Assembly (NCBI GenBank): GCA_015272165.1
Contig: JACYMF010000033.1
Span: 1-39,662, forward strand
Direction: 5' to 3'
DNA: 39,662 nucleotides
DNA from: Cyanobacterium sp. T60_A2020_053
GTDB taxonomy: Bacteria; Cyanobacteriota; Cyanobacteriia; Cyanobacteriales; Cyanobacteriaceae
Positions 28,600 through 36,344 of this stretch are shown here, piece by piece. Below the pieces are notes generated by a model, which saw only the letters and a list, made by a program, of their open reading frames with translations, was not told where the DNA came from and made no database searches. The position numbers and the translations under genes are program-made. Each line of letters starts with the position of its first letter. The stretch's first letter is position 1.

Positions 28600-28760
28600 T
28601 TACTAATGACTTCAGATTGAATGAGAAAATACCCTTACATCGAAGTTTGACGGAAAATAAGTATCCCATTAAACAATTAAGTGATAAAGAAATAGATAAT
28701 ATTGCTGTGGAATGTCTGATGTTGTTACTGGATCGATCAATGAATGCAAAATTCCTTTAA
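28593..28760 (+). CDS. Possible small ORF or gene remnant between the array and the K+ channel gene
   Basis: A 55-codon frame opens at a GTG inside the decayed repeat and ends with TAA at 28758-28760, overlapping the start of the channel gene in another frame. It includes PIKQLSDKEIDNIAVECLML, which looks protein-like in composition. There is no recognisable family and no clear ribosome-binding site. It could be the 3' remnant of a gene truncated when the array expanded, or chance. Confidence 0.25.
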   Translation: MKVTNDFRLNEKIPLHRSLTENKYPIKQLSDKEIDNIAVECLMLLLDRSMNAKFL

Positions 28761-29781
28761 TCGAATTATCACCGGCTCAATATTTTTTGTATTTACTATT
28801 GCCACTGCCATTATTGGCTACATGATGTTTGGTTGGACACTGCTAGAATCAACTTATATGGTGGTAATTACCATTTTTGGCGTGGGCTATGGGGAAGTTA
28901 AACCCATACAAACACCAGCAGAAAGAATTTTTACCATTAGCGTTATTATTGCTGGGACATCTTCGGCTATCTATGGTATGGGAGGCTTTATTTCTATGAT
29001 TACAGAGGGGGAAATTAATCGGGCTTTTTCTGCCCAAAAAGAACGCAAAACCATTTCTAGCCTAGAAAATCACGTCATTATTTGCGGTTTTGGACATATT
29101 GGACAAGTATTAGCACAACAGTTAGAAGAAGTGGCTGAAAATTTTGTCGTTGTTGACTACAATCGTGAAGTAATTGAGGTAGCGAGAAAATGTAATTATT
29201 TAACGGAAGAGGGAGACGCTACGGATGAAAATATTTTAACTAAGGTGGGTATTGAGAGGGCAAAAGTTTTAGTAACGGTGTTAGCCAGTGATTCTAGTAA
29301 TGTTTTTATCACTTTAACGGCACGGGAGTTAAACCCTGATTTAGTTATTATCGCCAGAGGGGAATTATCTAGCACTGAAAAAAAATTACGTTTAGCCGGC
29401 GCCAATCATGTGGTTTTACCTGCTTCTGTCAGTGGCATGAGAATGGCAAATTTAATCACTACACCTAATACTAATGATTTTTTTCAACACCCAGAGGAGC
29501 AAAATTATCTTAATGATTTACTAAAACAGTTGGAAATACAAATCGAGGAGTTATCCCTCGCTGATACTTCTACTTTAGTGGGAAGAACGATCAAGGAGCT
29601 AGAAATCAGGGGGAAGGGCGCTTTTTTGGTGGTGGCAATTAGGCGTTATAGCGGTGAGTTGATTAGTCATCCTTCGCCAACTTTGATGTTAAATAAGGGT
29701 GATGTTTTGATTGTGTTGGGGCGCCAAACGGATTTACCCCAATTTGCCCGTTATTACCGACTTAATCGCCTTTTAAATTAG
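28744..29781 (+). CDS. Potassium channel protein with TrkA-N/TrkA-C (RCK) domains
   Basis: A 345-residue channel subunit. Residues 1-90 form a two-helix pore unit with the filter sequence IFGVGYGE between hydrophobic segments. An RCK domain starts near 107 with HVIICGFGHIGQVLAQQL, a Rossmann GXGXXG nucleotide site, and continues with VVVDYNREVI and EGDATDENIL. A TrkA-C domain (about 255-340) contains LVGRTIKELEIRGKGAFLVV and KGDVLIVLGRQTDL. It acts in the plasma membrane as a ligand-gated K+ channel tetramer. The ATG at 28744 is taken because the first hydrophobic helix begins directly after it. No operon partner. Confidence 0.92.
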   Translation: MQNSFNRIITGSIFFVFTIATAIIGYMMFGWTLLESTYMVVITIFGVGYGEVKPIQTPAERIFTISVIIAGTSSAIYGMGGFISMITEGEINRAFSAQKERKTISSLENHVIICGFGHIGQVLAQQLEEVAENFVVVDYNREVIEVARKCNYLTEEGDATDENILTKVGIERAKVLVTVLASDSSNVFITLTARELNPDLVIIARGELSSTEKKLRLAGANHVVLPASVSGMRMANLITTPNTNDFFQHPEEQNYLNDLLKQLEIQIEELSLADTSTLVGRTIKELEIRGKGAFLVVAIRRYSGELISHPSPTLMLNKGDVLIVLGRQTDLPQFARYYRLNRLLN

Positions 29782-29873
29782 TTTGTATCAGTAGGGGGTG
29801 CTGAAAAAGTACCTTAATGATGGTAAGGAATAAGTGAAGGTAAGCAACAAACTAATGGCAAACAGGAGAAATA

Positions 29874-29908
29874 ATAATTCATAATTCATAATTCATAATT
29901 CATAATTC
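29874..29908. repeat. Short tandem heptamer repeat (ATAATTC x5)
   Basis: Five head-to-tail copies of ATAATTC lie directly before the ammonium transporter start codon. Similar arrays recur at 33734-33765 and elsewhere in the window, as expected for cyanobacterial short tandemly repeated sequences. Their position at the translation start means they occupy the place where a ribosome-binding site would sit. Confidence 0.85.
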
Positions 29909-31624
29909 ATGATTGATCAACTTTGGATACTATTATGTACGGGCTTAGTTTTTTTGATGCAAGGTGGTTTTATGTGTTTAGAGTCGGGGTTAACTCGCTC
30001 TAAAAATAGTATTAATGTTGCTGTTAAAAATTTGGCTGATTTTGGCATTTCGGTGATTCTGTTTTGGGGTTTTGGTTTTGGCATTATGTTTGGTATTTCT
30101 CAGGGGGGGTGGTTAGGAAGTGATAGTTTCTTTTTTTCTGGCACTAATCAACCTGATTTAATTACTTTTTTCTTATTCCAAGCGATGTTTTGTGGCACTG
30201 CCACCACGATTATCTCCGGCGCCCTTGCCGAAAGGGTAAAATTTTTGGCTTATATTTTCATCGTAGTGATGGTATCAGGATTGATCTATCCTTTATTTGG
30301 TCATTGGGTGTGGAATGAGCAAGGTTGGTTAAAGCAGTTAGGATTTCTTGATTTTGCTGGTAGTACAGTTGTTCATGGTATGGGAGCATGGGTTAGTTTT
30401 GCCACTTTAACCATTATTGGTTCTCGTGAAGGTCGATTTGATGAGAAGGGTAAGCCGAGAAAAATTCAAGGGGCTAATTTACTTTTTGCGGTGTTAGGGG
30501 CGCTGTTACTGTGGTTAGGGTGGTTAGGGTTTAATGGTGGTAGTACACTTGCTTTTAATAGTCAAGTCCCGAAAATTATTCTTAATACGGTGTTGGCTGG
30601 GGTAGGAGGTATGGTGGCAACGATGATTTTAAATCAACTACAACTAGGTAGGGTGGAGGTGGAAGATTTAATTAATGGCTCTATTGCTGGATTAGTGGCG
30701 ATTACGGCTGGTTGCGATATTATTGCTAGTCCTTTAGCTATTATTGTTGGGGTGACGGGCGCTGGGGTGACAAAACTGGTTTCTCAAACTGTTTTGAAGG
30801 GAAAAATTGATGATGCAGTGGATGCGGTGGCTGTGCATGGGGGCGCTGGATTATGGGGAACCCTCTGTGTAGCTTTATTTGGCGATTTAAGTTTAATTGA
30901 CACTGGTTTTTATCGAGGGCAATTATTATTAATTCAGTTTCTGGGGGTTGCTGTTGCCATGGTTTGGGGTTTTGGCTTGAGTTGGCTTGTGCTTAAACCT
31001 CTCAATTCTTTTTTCTGTTTAAGGGTTAGTAGTGAGGCAGAACAAATGGGCTTAAATATGGCTGAACATGAAGCTCGAACTGATACTTATGAACTATTCC
31101 ATGTTATGGATGTACAGGCAAAAACTCAAGATTTGACGTTGAGGGCGCCCGTCGAACCATTCACGGAAGTGGGTCATATTGCCACCCGTTACAATGATGT
31201 GATGGATGCCTTAGAAGACAATCACCGCCAAAATATGGAATCTTTAGAGGAGTTATACACGGTTACGGCTACGGTGGTATCTGCCGTGGAAAATGAACAG
31301 TTTTCCCCTCTTGATTTTGATGTTTTTTCCCAGCGCCCGGATGAATTAGGTATTTTGGCTCAGGCTTTACAAAAAATGATGACAATTATTAATCAACAAC
31401 AACAACAGTTGTCACAATTTACGGGGGAAAGTTTACCGAAATATAGTCAAGAAAATATTTTGCAACAAACCATCATCGATATTTTAAATCTTTGTTTTGG
31501 AGAAATTTCTGCAGAATTGGAAGCTAAAATTCACAGTAATTATAGTTTAGTTGACCTCACTAATTTTCTAAAAAAAATTATTACTATTACCTCTCTCCAT
31601 GATCTTGAAATAGACAATAAGTAA
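29909..31624 (+). CDS. amt: Ammonium transporter (Amt) with long C-terminal cytoplasmic extension
   Basis: A 571-residue membrane protein. Residues 1-375 are a complete Amt/MEP/Rh channel, trimeric in the inner membrane, passing ammonium. Visible motifs are FMCLESGLTRSKNS, MFCGTATTIISGALAERVKF, DFAGSTVVHGMGAW, LLWLGWLGFNGG and the second pore histidine in DAVAVHGGAGLWGTL. The last ~190 residues are soluble: first a HAMP-like stretch (LTLRAPVEPFTEVGHIATRYNDVMDALE), then a coiled coil with QQQQQL and a short helical end. Ordinary Amt proteins have only a 20-60 residue tail, so this one may carry a signalling or regulatory module, as in Amt proteins fused to kinases or cyclases, but no catalytic domain is visible. 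The gene stands alone and is preceded by heptamer repeats. Confidence 0.93.
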   Translation: MIDQLWILLCTGLVFLMQGGFMCLESGLTRSKNSINVAVKNLADFGISVILFWGFGFGIMFGISQGGWLGSDSFFFSGTNQPDLITFFLFQAMFCGTATTIISGALAERVKFLAYIFIVVMVSGLIYPLFGHWVWNEQGWLKQLGFLDFAGSTVVHGMGAWVSFATLTIIGSREGRFDEKGKPRKIQGANLLFAVLGALLLWLGWLGFNGGSTLAFNSQVPKIILNTVLAGVGGMVATMILNQLQLGRVEVEDLINGSIAGLVAITAGCDIIASPLAIIVGVTGAGVTKLVSQTVLKGKIDDAVDAVAVHGGAGLWGTLCVALFGDLSLIDTGFYRGQLLLIQFLGVAVAMVWGFGLSWLVLKPLNSFFCLRVSSEAEQMGLNMAEHEARTDTYELFHVMDVQAKTQDLTLRAPVEPFTEVGHIATRYNDVMDALEDNHRQNMESLEELYTVTATVVSAVENEQFSPLDFDVFSQRPDELGILAQALQKMMTIINQQQQQLSQFTGESLPKYSQENILQQTIIDILNLCFGEISAELEAKIHSNYSLVDLTNFLKKIITITSLHDLEIDNK

Positions 31625-31691
31625 TTGATAATTGATGAGCAAAATTTACGGAATAAATCAACAATAAAAATCAGAACTTTTCAAACAGTTT

Positions 31692-32021
31692 CTAAGAATT
31701 TAATTTAAGTGCTTCCAAAGCTAAACCATAAATTAAACCAATTTTTAAAGAATTTAGAGTGCTGCGCCAAAGAGGATTATTAGAGTCACGATTGCGGTAA
31801 ATTAAGATACTAGCGCCCTCCACAAAAGCAGTAAAAAAAAGAGCCATAGTAATATCTAAACGAGTTTGTTGCCCCACCGTTGCGGCAATAGCAGAAGCAA
31901 GAAAAAAACCTAAAAAAAGACAAATTATATTTAAAGAAAATCGACGCCAAGGATTAATAAAAAATCCAGTTATTTGATTAATAAACCGGCTTAAAAGTAA
32001 ATTTAATCTAGTTTCTTGCAT
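31692..32021 (-). CDS. ycf20: Ycf20-like membrane protein (DUF565)
   Basis: A 109-residue protein matching the DUF565/Ycf20 family conserved in cyanobacteria and plastids. It begins TRLNLLLSRFINQITGFF, followed by RRFSLNIICLFLGFFLASA and a conserved basic/aromatic stretch IYRNRD. It has two or three hydrophobic helices and is likely thylakoid- or plasma-membrane located; plastid homologues have been tied to photoprotection. It follows cobQ with only three bases between stop and start, so the two are probably cotranscribed leftward. Confidence 0.9.
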   Translation of the reverse strand: MQETRLNLLLSRFINQITGFFINPWRRFSLNIICLFLGFFLASAIAATVGQQTRLDITMALFFTAFVEGASILIYRNRDSNNPLWRSTLNSLKIGLIYGLALEALKLNS

Positions 32022-32024
32022 GAA

Positions 32025-33509
32025 TTAAACCCAAATTTTTTCTAAATTCAAATTACGCTCAACAAAATCAGCTAAACTATCAATCAAAAGTTCTCTTTGA
32101 TGACGATAGTTAGAAATTCCTGTGGGTAAAGAAGATAAACCTCGTTTGTGACGCAAATAATTTAACCATGACCTTCGCCAAGCACCATTATCAAATATAC
32201 CATGTAAATAACAACCCCACACCGACAAATTTTCATTAACTAAACCTAAACTAGGATCATCGAAAAAAGGATAATATTTTATTTTACGCTGTTTAGCTAA
32301 AGGAGTAATCAACTCTGTATAACCTTGATGGATTTCATAGCCATCTACCGGAAAATTTGCTTGAGGATAATTAGCAAAAACTTCCCTTTGACGACTAATT
32401 TTTTCAGATTTTAAAATAGTTTCAATAGGCAACAAATCTAGCCCTTCAAGAGAAGATATTTCCTCCTCAAAATGATCAGGATTAAGAATATTATGACCTA
32501 ACATTTTATAACCACCGCAGATACCAAATACAGTACCTCCAGCCCTTTCATATTCTTGAATTTTCCTTTTCATACCACTAGCTTCCAGCGCCCGTAAATC
32601 AGCCATAGTCGTTTTTGTGTCGGGGATAATTACCGCATCAGGATAACCAATGTCATCATCAAGATTAATGTATTCAATAAAGACATTATTTTCAGCTTCA
32701 AGAGGGTCAAAATCAGTAAAATTAGAAATATTTGGTAACTTAATAATTTTAATTTTTACATCAGCATTCTGAACCTTATTTGATTGATTCAATAAACTAA
32801 GAGAATCCTCAAAAGGTAAGGTATCGTCAAACCAAGGCAAAACACCTAAAACAGGAATATTAGTAAGATTTTCTAACCGCTCAATACTAGAATCAAGTGA
32901 CGAGACATCACCTTTAAATTTGTTGATAATTATACCCTTTACCAGCGCTCTCTCCTCCATTTCTAGTAATTCAAGTGTACCAACAAGATTAGAAAAAGCA
33001 CCACCGCGCTCAATATCAGCCACCAAAATAGTATCAGCTTGAAGATGAGTAGCCACCCTCATATTAGTTAAATCATGATGTTTGAGATAAATTTCCGCAG
33101 GATTTCCAGCGCCCTCACAAATTACCAAATCAAACTCTTGTCCTAAAATATTTAAACAGTCGGTAATAGTTTGCCAACCTAAATCAAAATAATTTTGAGC
33201 ATATACCTGATTATCAATGATACCGATTAACTCACCTCGGAGAATAAGTTGAGAAGTGTTATTATCTTGAGGTTTAAGTAAAATAGGATTCATTTCTACC
33301 CTAGGCACAGTTTTACTAGCCCAAGACTGAAAGGCTTGGGTATAACCAATTTGCCCTCCACTGGTGGTGACATAGGCATTAGATGTCATATTTTGGGCTT
33401 GAAAAGGCGTCACTAACCAACCTTTGCGCCAAAATAAACGGCACAAACCAGCCACAAGAGTTGACTTTCCTGCGTGGGAAGTTGTACCCACCACCATAAT
33501 TGCTTTCAT
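32025..33509 (-). CDS. cobQ: Cobyric acid synthase
   Basis: A 494-residue glutamine-dependent amidotransferase that amidates four carboxylates of adenosyl-cobyrinic acid a,c-diamide in cobalamin synthesis. The N-terminal P-loop-like motif is VVGTTSHAGKSTL, followed by the substrate signature TPFQAQNMTSNAYV and LICEGAGNPAEIYL. The C-terminal class I glutaminase domain carries the nucleophile Cys331 in VFGICGGYKMLG and the His of GCYLHGIFDN. The length is normal for the family. It heads a leftward pair with ycf20; no other cob gene is in the window. The gene has several AGCGCCC words, like its neighbours. Confidence 0.95.
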   Translation of the reverse strand: MKAIMVVGTTSHAGKSTLVAGLCRLFWRKGWLVTPFQAQNMTSNAYVTTSGGQIGYTQAFQSWASKTVPRVEMNPILLKPQDNNTSQLILRGELIGIIDNQVYAQNYFDLGWQTITDCLNILGQEFDLVICEGAGNPAEIYLKHHDLTNMRVATHLQADTILVADIERGGAFSNLVGTLELLEMEERALVKGIIINKFKGDVSSLDSSIERLENLTNIPVLGVLPWFDDTLPFEDSLSLLNQSNKVQNADVKIKIIKLPNISNFTDFDPLEAENNVFIEYINLDDDIGYPDAVIIPDTKTTMADLRALEASGMKRKIQEYERAGGTVFGICGGYKMLGHNILNPDHFEEEISSLEGLDLLPIETILKSEKISRQREVFANYPQANFPVDGYEIHQGYTELITPLAKQRKIKYYPFFDDPSLGLVNENLSVWGCYLHGIFDNGAWRRSWLNYLRHKRGLSSLPTGISNYRHQRELLIDSLADFVERNLNLEKIWV

Positions 33510-33610
33510 TTTTTGGCAAAGTTAAAAGGGCAAAGGTAAATTTAAGGATAACTTACCATTGAATACCATTACAGCTCATTTCAAGTGAATAAACCACGTT
33601 TTTTGTTTCT

Positions 33611-33633
33611 CGCAAAGGCGCAAAGACGCAAAG
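33611..33633. repeat. Dispersed repeat CGCAAAGGCGCAAAGACGC
   Basis: This purine-rich element, whose core CGCAAAG occurs three times in 23 bp with partial spacing, is a widespread intergenic repeat in cyanobacteria. It sits in the 256-bp gap between the protease and cobQ, which otherwise holds heptamer repeats and no gene. Confidence 0.55.
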
Positions 33634-33733
33634 ATAATATTTGCAATAATCCAAAGTGTAGTTTAAGGAAATGAAAACTGCTGTAAATGTGCTTACGTCT
33701 TAAAATACGAGGTTTTAAAACCTTTATTCTTCC

Positions 33734-33765
33734 ATAATTCATAACTCATAATTCATAATTCATAA
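33734..33765. repeat. Short tandem heptamer repeat (ATAATTC-type)
   Basis: About 4.5 copies of ATAATTC, one with a change to ATAACTC, run up to the stop codon of the leftward protease gene. Same unit as at 29874-29908. Confidence 0.8.
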
Positions 33766-35331
33766 TTATTTAGTTTGCCAAGCAAGGGCGTAAGGTTGTT
33801 GATTTTCATTAACTTGATCAGCAAATTCTACCCTAATTTTATACTTACCTGTATTGACAATGGGGCAAAAAATGTGTTCCACACTATCTACTTTACTAAT
33901 GGAACTACAAACAACTTCTTCTGAGTTAGCATCAATTAGGTATAGATTGAGATTATTTAAACCTTGATCAGCAAAACTCTCGCCGATGTCATAAACTTGG
34001 TTATTATTGAGGTCATTTAATGTAACTAAACGATGCCAAGCAAGGGTAATGGCAACATAACTGCCCATGGTAAGAGGTGATTGTAAATCATATTCATGAT
34101 TATTTTTAGCCTGAATTTGATCATAATTCCAACCTTGAGAGGGAATAGGTTGCTGATGATGCCATTGCCCACTTTCTAACTGTTGGTAAGCTCGAAAGGT
34201 GTTGAGATGCCCAGCGCCCATGGCCCGATGCAAAGGAATTTGAGGGGATAAATAGGCATCACTGGTTAACCAAGTGTCATTGTGTTGAGTTAAAACTGTT
34301 CTTGTCATGCCCAATAAATCACCATTACCAGAATCTTGAATTTTATCGGCACTATTGAGCAAAATTGCTTTCATTACCTCACTGCGACGATGATCCAAAT
34401 TTGACCACTGTTTACCTCGAAAAAATCGATCTCCGGCTTCCTGTAATAATGCCACCGAAGCAGTGACATGGGGCGCTGCAAAACTTGTCCCCCTCACTTT
34501 TTTTAATTTCCCATCAATGTCGTATATTTGGATATTGTTGCCGGGCGCGAGTAAACCCACTCCAATACGCTCATCGCTGTTAATTTCTCCAGCAATTAAC
34601 TCATTATCAGCGCCCTTCGGCGGCGCACTCAAATTGGCAAAATCTACTTTTCTAAATACCCCATCTACCTGCATACTATAAGCAGTTGTAATACCATTGT
34701 AATTATCCGTAGGGATAGGAATACCTCCACGCCCTTGATTACCAGCAACCACATAGACTACATTATGAACCCGTGCAGACCAATCGAGACATTGAGTAAA
34801 TAAACCGTTACCATCTAAACGGGGTGAAGGGCGCTCATCCCGTGCCAAAGATTCCCCAAAACTCAGATTAACAGCACGAATATCTTGGTTATTTTGTTGG
34901 GCGATATGTTGTAAAGTTTGGCATTCTTCCGGTTGTGAGGCATCGCGCAAAGAACCAATAGCGCCCGAATAAAGATTAGCACGGGGGGCAACCCCTATAA
35001 ATTTTTTTTCTTGACTCACCATCACCCTAGCCACCATTAAAGCATGACCGTCAAGATGTTGATTAGGTAACGCCACATCATGACGATGAAAAGCTCGAAT
35101 CAAAGCTAAAGGGCGCATGAAAGGGGATAATTTATCCCATCCAAATTGGGGAGGGCGCCCGATTTCCACTTGCCCAATAGCGATTTTTTGTCCTGACAGG
35201 TTGAAGGGCGCTTGATGTAAACGAAGTACATCAATACCTTGAGATGATAAAGAAAGGGGGAGGGCGCTAACCTTCAACCCCAGAAGAAAAAGAGGAGTTA
35301 ACCCTCCTAAACAAATCAATGGCAATTTCAT
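33766..35331 (-). CDS. Secreted subtilisin-like (S8) serine protease with atypical triad
   Basis: Taking the ATG at 35331, the protein has 521 residues and starts with a clean signal peptide (MKLPLICLGGLTPLFLLGLK, ending near VSALP). A longer frame to 35439 exists, but it would place 36 poor residues before the signal. S8 features: His96 in DGHALMVARVM, oxyanion Asn198 in VVAGNQG, and the nucleophile Ser283 in GTSFAAPHVTAS. At the place where S8 proteases have Asp (usual VAVIDTG), this one reads AIGQVEIG with Glu56. The C-terminal ~150 residues look like a beta-rich pre-peptidase or P-type domain, including a possible Ca-binding DLNNNQVYDIGE. It is likely exported to the periplasm or outside. 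The protease fold is confident; activity with Glu in place of Asp is uncertain. Confidence 0.85.
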   Translation of the reverse strand: MKLPLICLGGLTPLFLLGLKVSALPLSLSSQGIDVLRLHQAPFNLSGQKIAIGQVEIGRPPQFGWDKLSPFMRPLALIRAFHRHDVALPNQHLDGHALMVARVMVSQEKKFIGVAPRANLYSGAIGSLRDASQPEECQTLQHIAQQNNQDIRAVNLSFGESLARDERPSPRLDGNGLFTQCLDWSARVHNVVYVVAGNQGRGGIPIPTDNYNGITTAYSMQVDGVFRKVDFANLSAPPKGADNELIAGEINSDERIGVGLLAPGNNIQIYDIDGKLKKVRGTSFAAPHVTASVALLQEAGDRFFRGKQWSNLDHRRSEVMKAILLNSADKIQDSGNGDLLGMTRTVLTQHNDTWLTSDAYLSPQIPLHRAMGAGHLNTFRAYQQLESGQWHHQQPIPSQGWNYDQIQAKNNHEYDLQSPLTMGSYVAITLAWHRLVTLNDLNNNQVYDIGESFADQGLNNLNLYLIDANSEEVVCSSISKVDSVEHIFCPIVNTGKYKIRVEFADQVNENQQPYALAWQTK

Positions 35332-35457
35332 GTTAAGTGGGTAAGCAAAATTAATTGTGATTTTTATTTTTCTCAAAGCTATGATAACAGAGGAAGGCAA
35401 AGGGCTTAAGCCCCTTGTTAGCCCCTTGTCTATATACAATCAATTTTGCAGGATAAC

Positions 35458-36048
35458 TTAAGACTTGGGAACTTTTTCCACCACTTGATCGATTAAACCA
35501 TAAGCAACGGCTTCGGGCGCTGACATAAAGAAATCTCTTTCGGTATCTTCTGCCATTTTATCTAGCGGTTGCCCAGTATGATCTGACATATATTGGTTAA
35601 GTTGTTTTTTCAGATAAAGAATTTCTCTAGCTTGAATTTCAATATCCGTAGCTTGTCCTTGCGCCCCTCCCAACGGTTGATGAATCATAATGCGAGAGTT
35701 AGGCAAACTCATGCGTTTACCTTTCGCGCCCGCACTAAGCAAAAAAGCACCCATACTGGCAGCTAAACCGACACAGATAGTACAAACATCAGGTTTAATT
35801 AAATTCATGGTATCAAAAATACCCAAACCAGCCGATACAGAACCGCCGGGGGAATTGATATACATATAAATATCTTTTTCTGGGTCTTCTGCTTCTAATA
35901 GTAACAGTTGAGCCACCAAAGAATTAGCTAATTCATCGGTTACTTGTTGACCTAAAAAAACGATTCTTTCTCGTAATAAACGAGAGTAAATATCAAAAGC
36001 GCGCTCACCTCTACCAGAGGTTTCCACAACGGTGGGTACTATTGCCAT
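35458..36048 (-). CDS. clpP: ATP-dependent Clp protease proteolytic subunit
   Basis: A 196-residue ClpP, the self-compartmentalising serine peptidase that works with ClpC/ClpX ATPases. The catalytic triad is readable: Ser98 in [11 protein letters not shown], His123 in [15 protein letters not shown], and Asp172 in [12 protein letters not shown]. It has the [12 protein letters not shown] substrate-groove strand. Length and motifs are those of an active ClpP rather than the catalytically dead ClpR. Cyanobacteria carry several clpP paralogues and I cannot tell the number. Downstream lies the leftward protease gene, 126 bp away. Confidence 0.96.
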   Translation of the reverse strand: MAIVPTVVETSGRGERAFDIYSRLLRERIVFLGQQVTDELANSLVAQLLLLEAEDPEKDIYMYINSPGGSVSAGLGIFDTMNLIKPDVCTICVGLAASMGAFLLSAGAKGKRMSLPNSRIMIHQPLGGAQGQATDIEIQAREILYLKKQLNQYMSDHTGQPLDKMAEDTERDFFMSAPEAVAYGLIDQVVEKVPKS

Positions 36049-36101
36049 ATTTTTCTATCCTTATTATGCTCTTATTGTAAGATTGTGACACATCCGAAAG
36101 G

Positions 36102-36253
36102 CAATGGACAATGGACAATTGATAATGGACAATTGACAGTAGAAGGAATGAAGAATGAAGAATGTAGAATGCTAAACAATTCACTATAAATAAAATATTA
36201 CTAAAAAATATTGAACTAACTTTACTTTCTAAATTCTAAATTCTAAATTCTAA
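36102..36253. repeat. Cluster of short tandem repeats upstream of the kinase gene
   Basis: The 296-bp gap between clpP and the kinase gene contains repeated CAATGGACAAT/ATTGACA words (36102-36138), GAATGAA words (36144-36172), and TTCTAAA copies (36227-36253). No gene is seen. The kinase promoter probably lies in the last 60 bp. Confidence 0.75.
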
Positions 36254-36344
36254 CTTTTCGTCCCCTTCCCTTTCCAAAACAAAGACGTATCGAAGTGGGT
36301 GGATTTTGATAAACTAAAATGGTTAACTCCTACACATTGGCACC

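Noticed and set aside
3646-29812. TGCTGAAAAAGTA shared by the sequence after cas6 (reverse strand, about 3646-3666) and the sequence after the K+ channel gene (29799-29811)
   Set aside because: Only about 13-15 bases match and no terminal repeats or transposase are seen. It may be a dispersed repeat end but is too short to call.
35332-35439. N-terminal extension of the S8-type protease
   Set aside because: It would put 36 residues ahead of a clear signal peptide that starts at ATG 35331.
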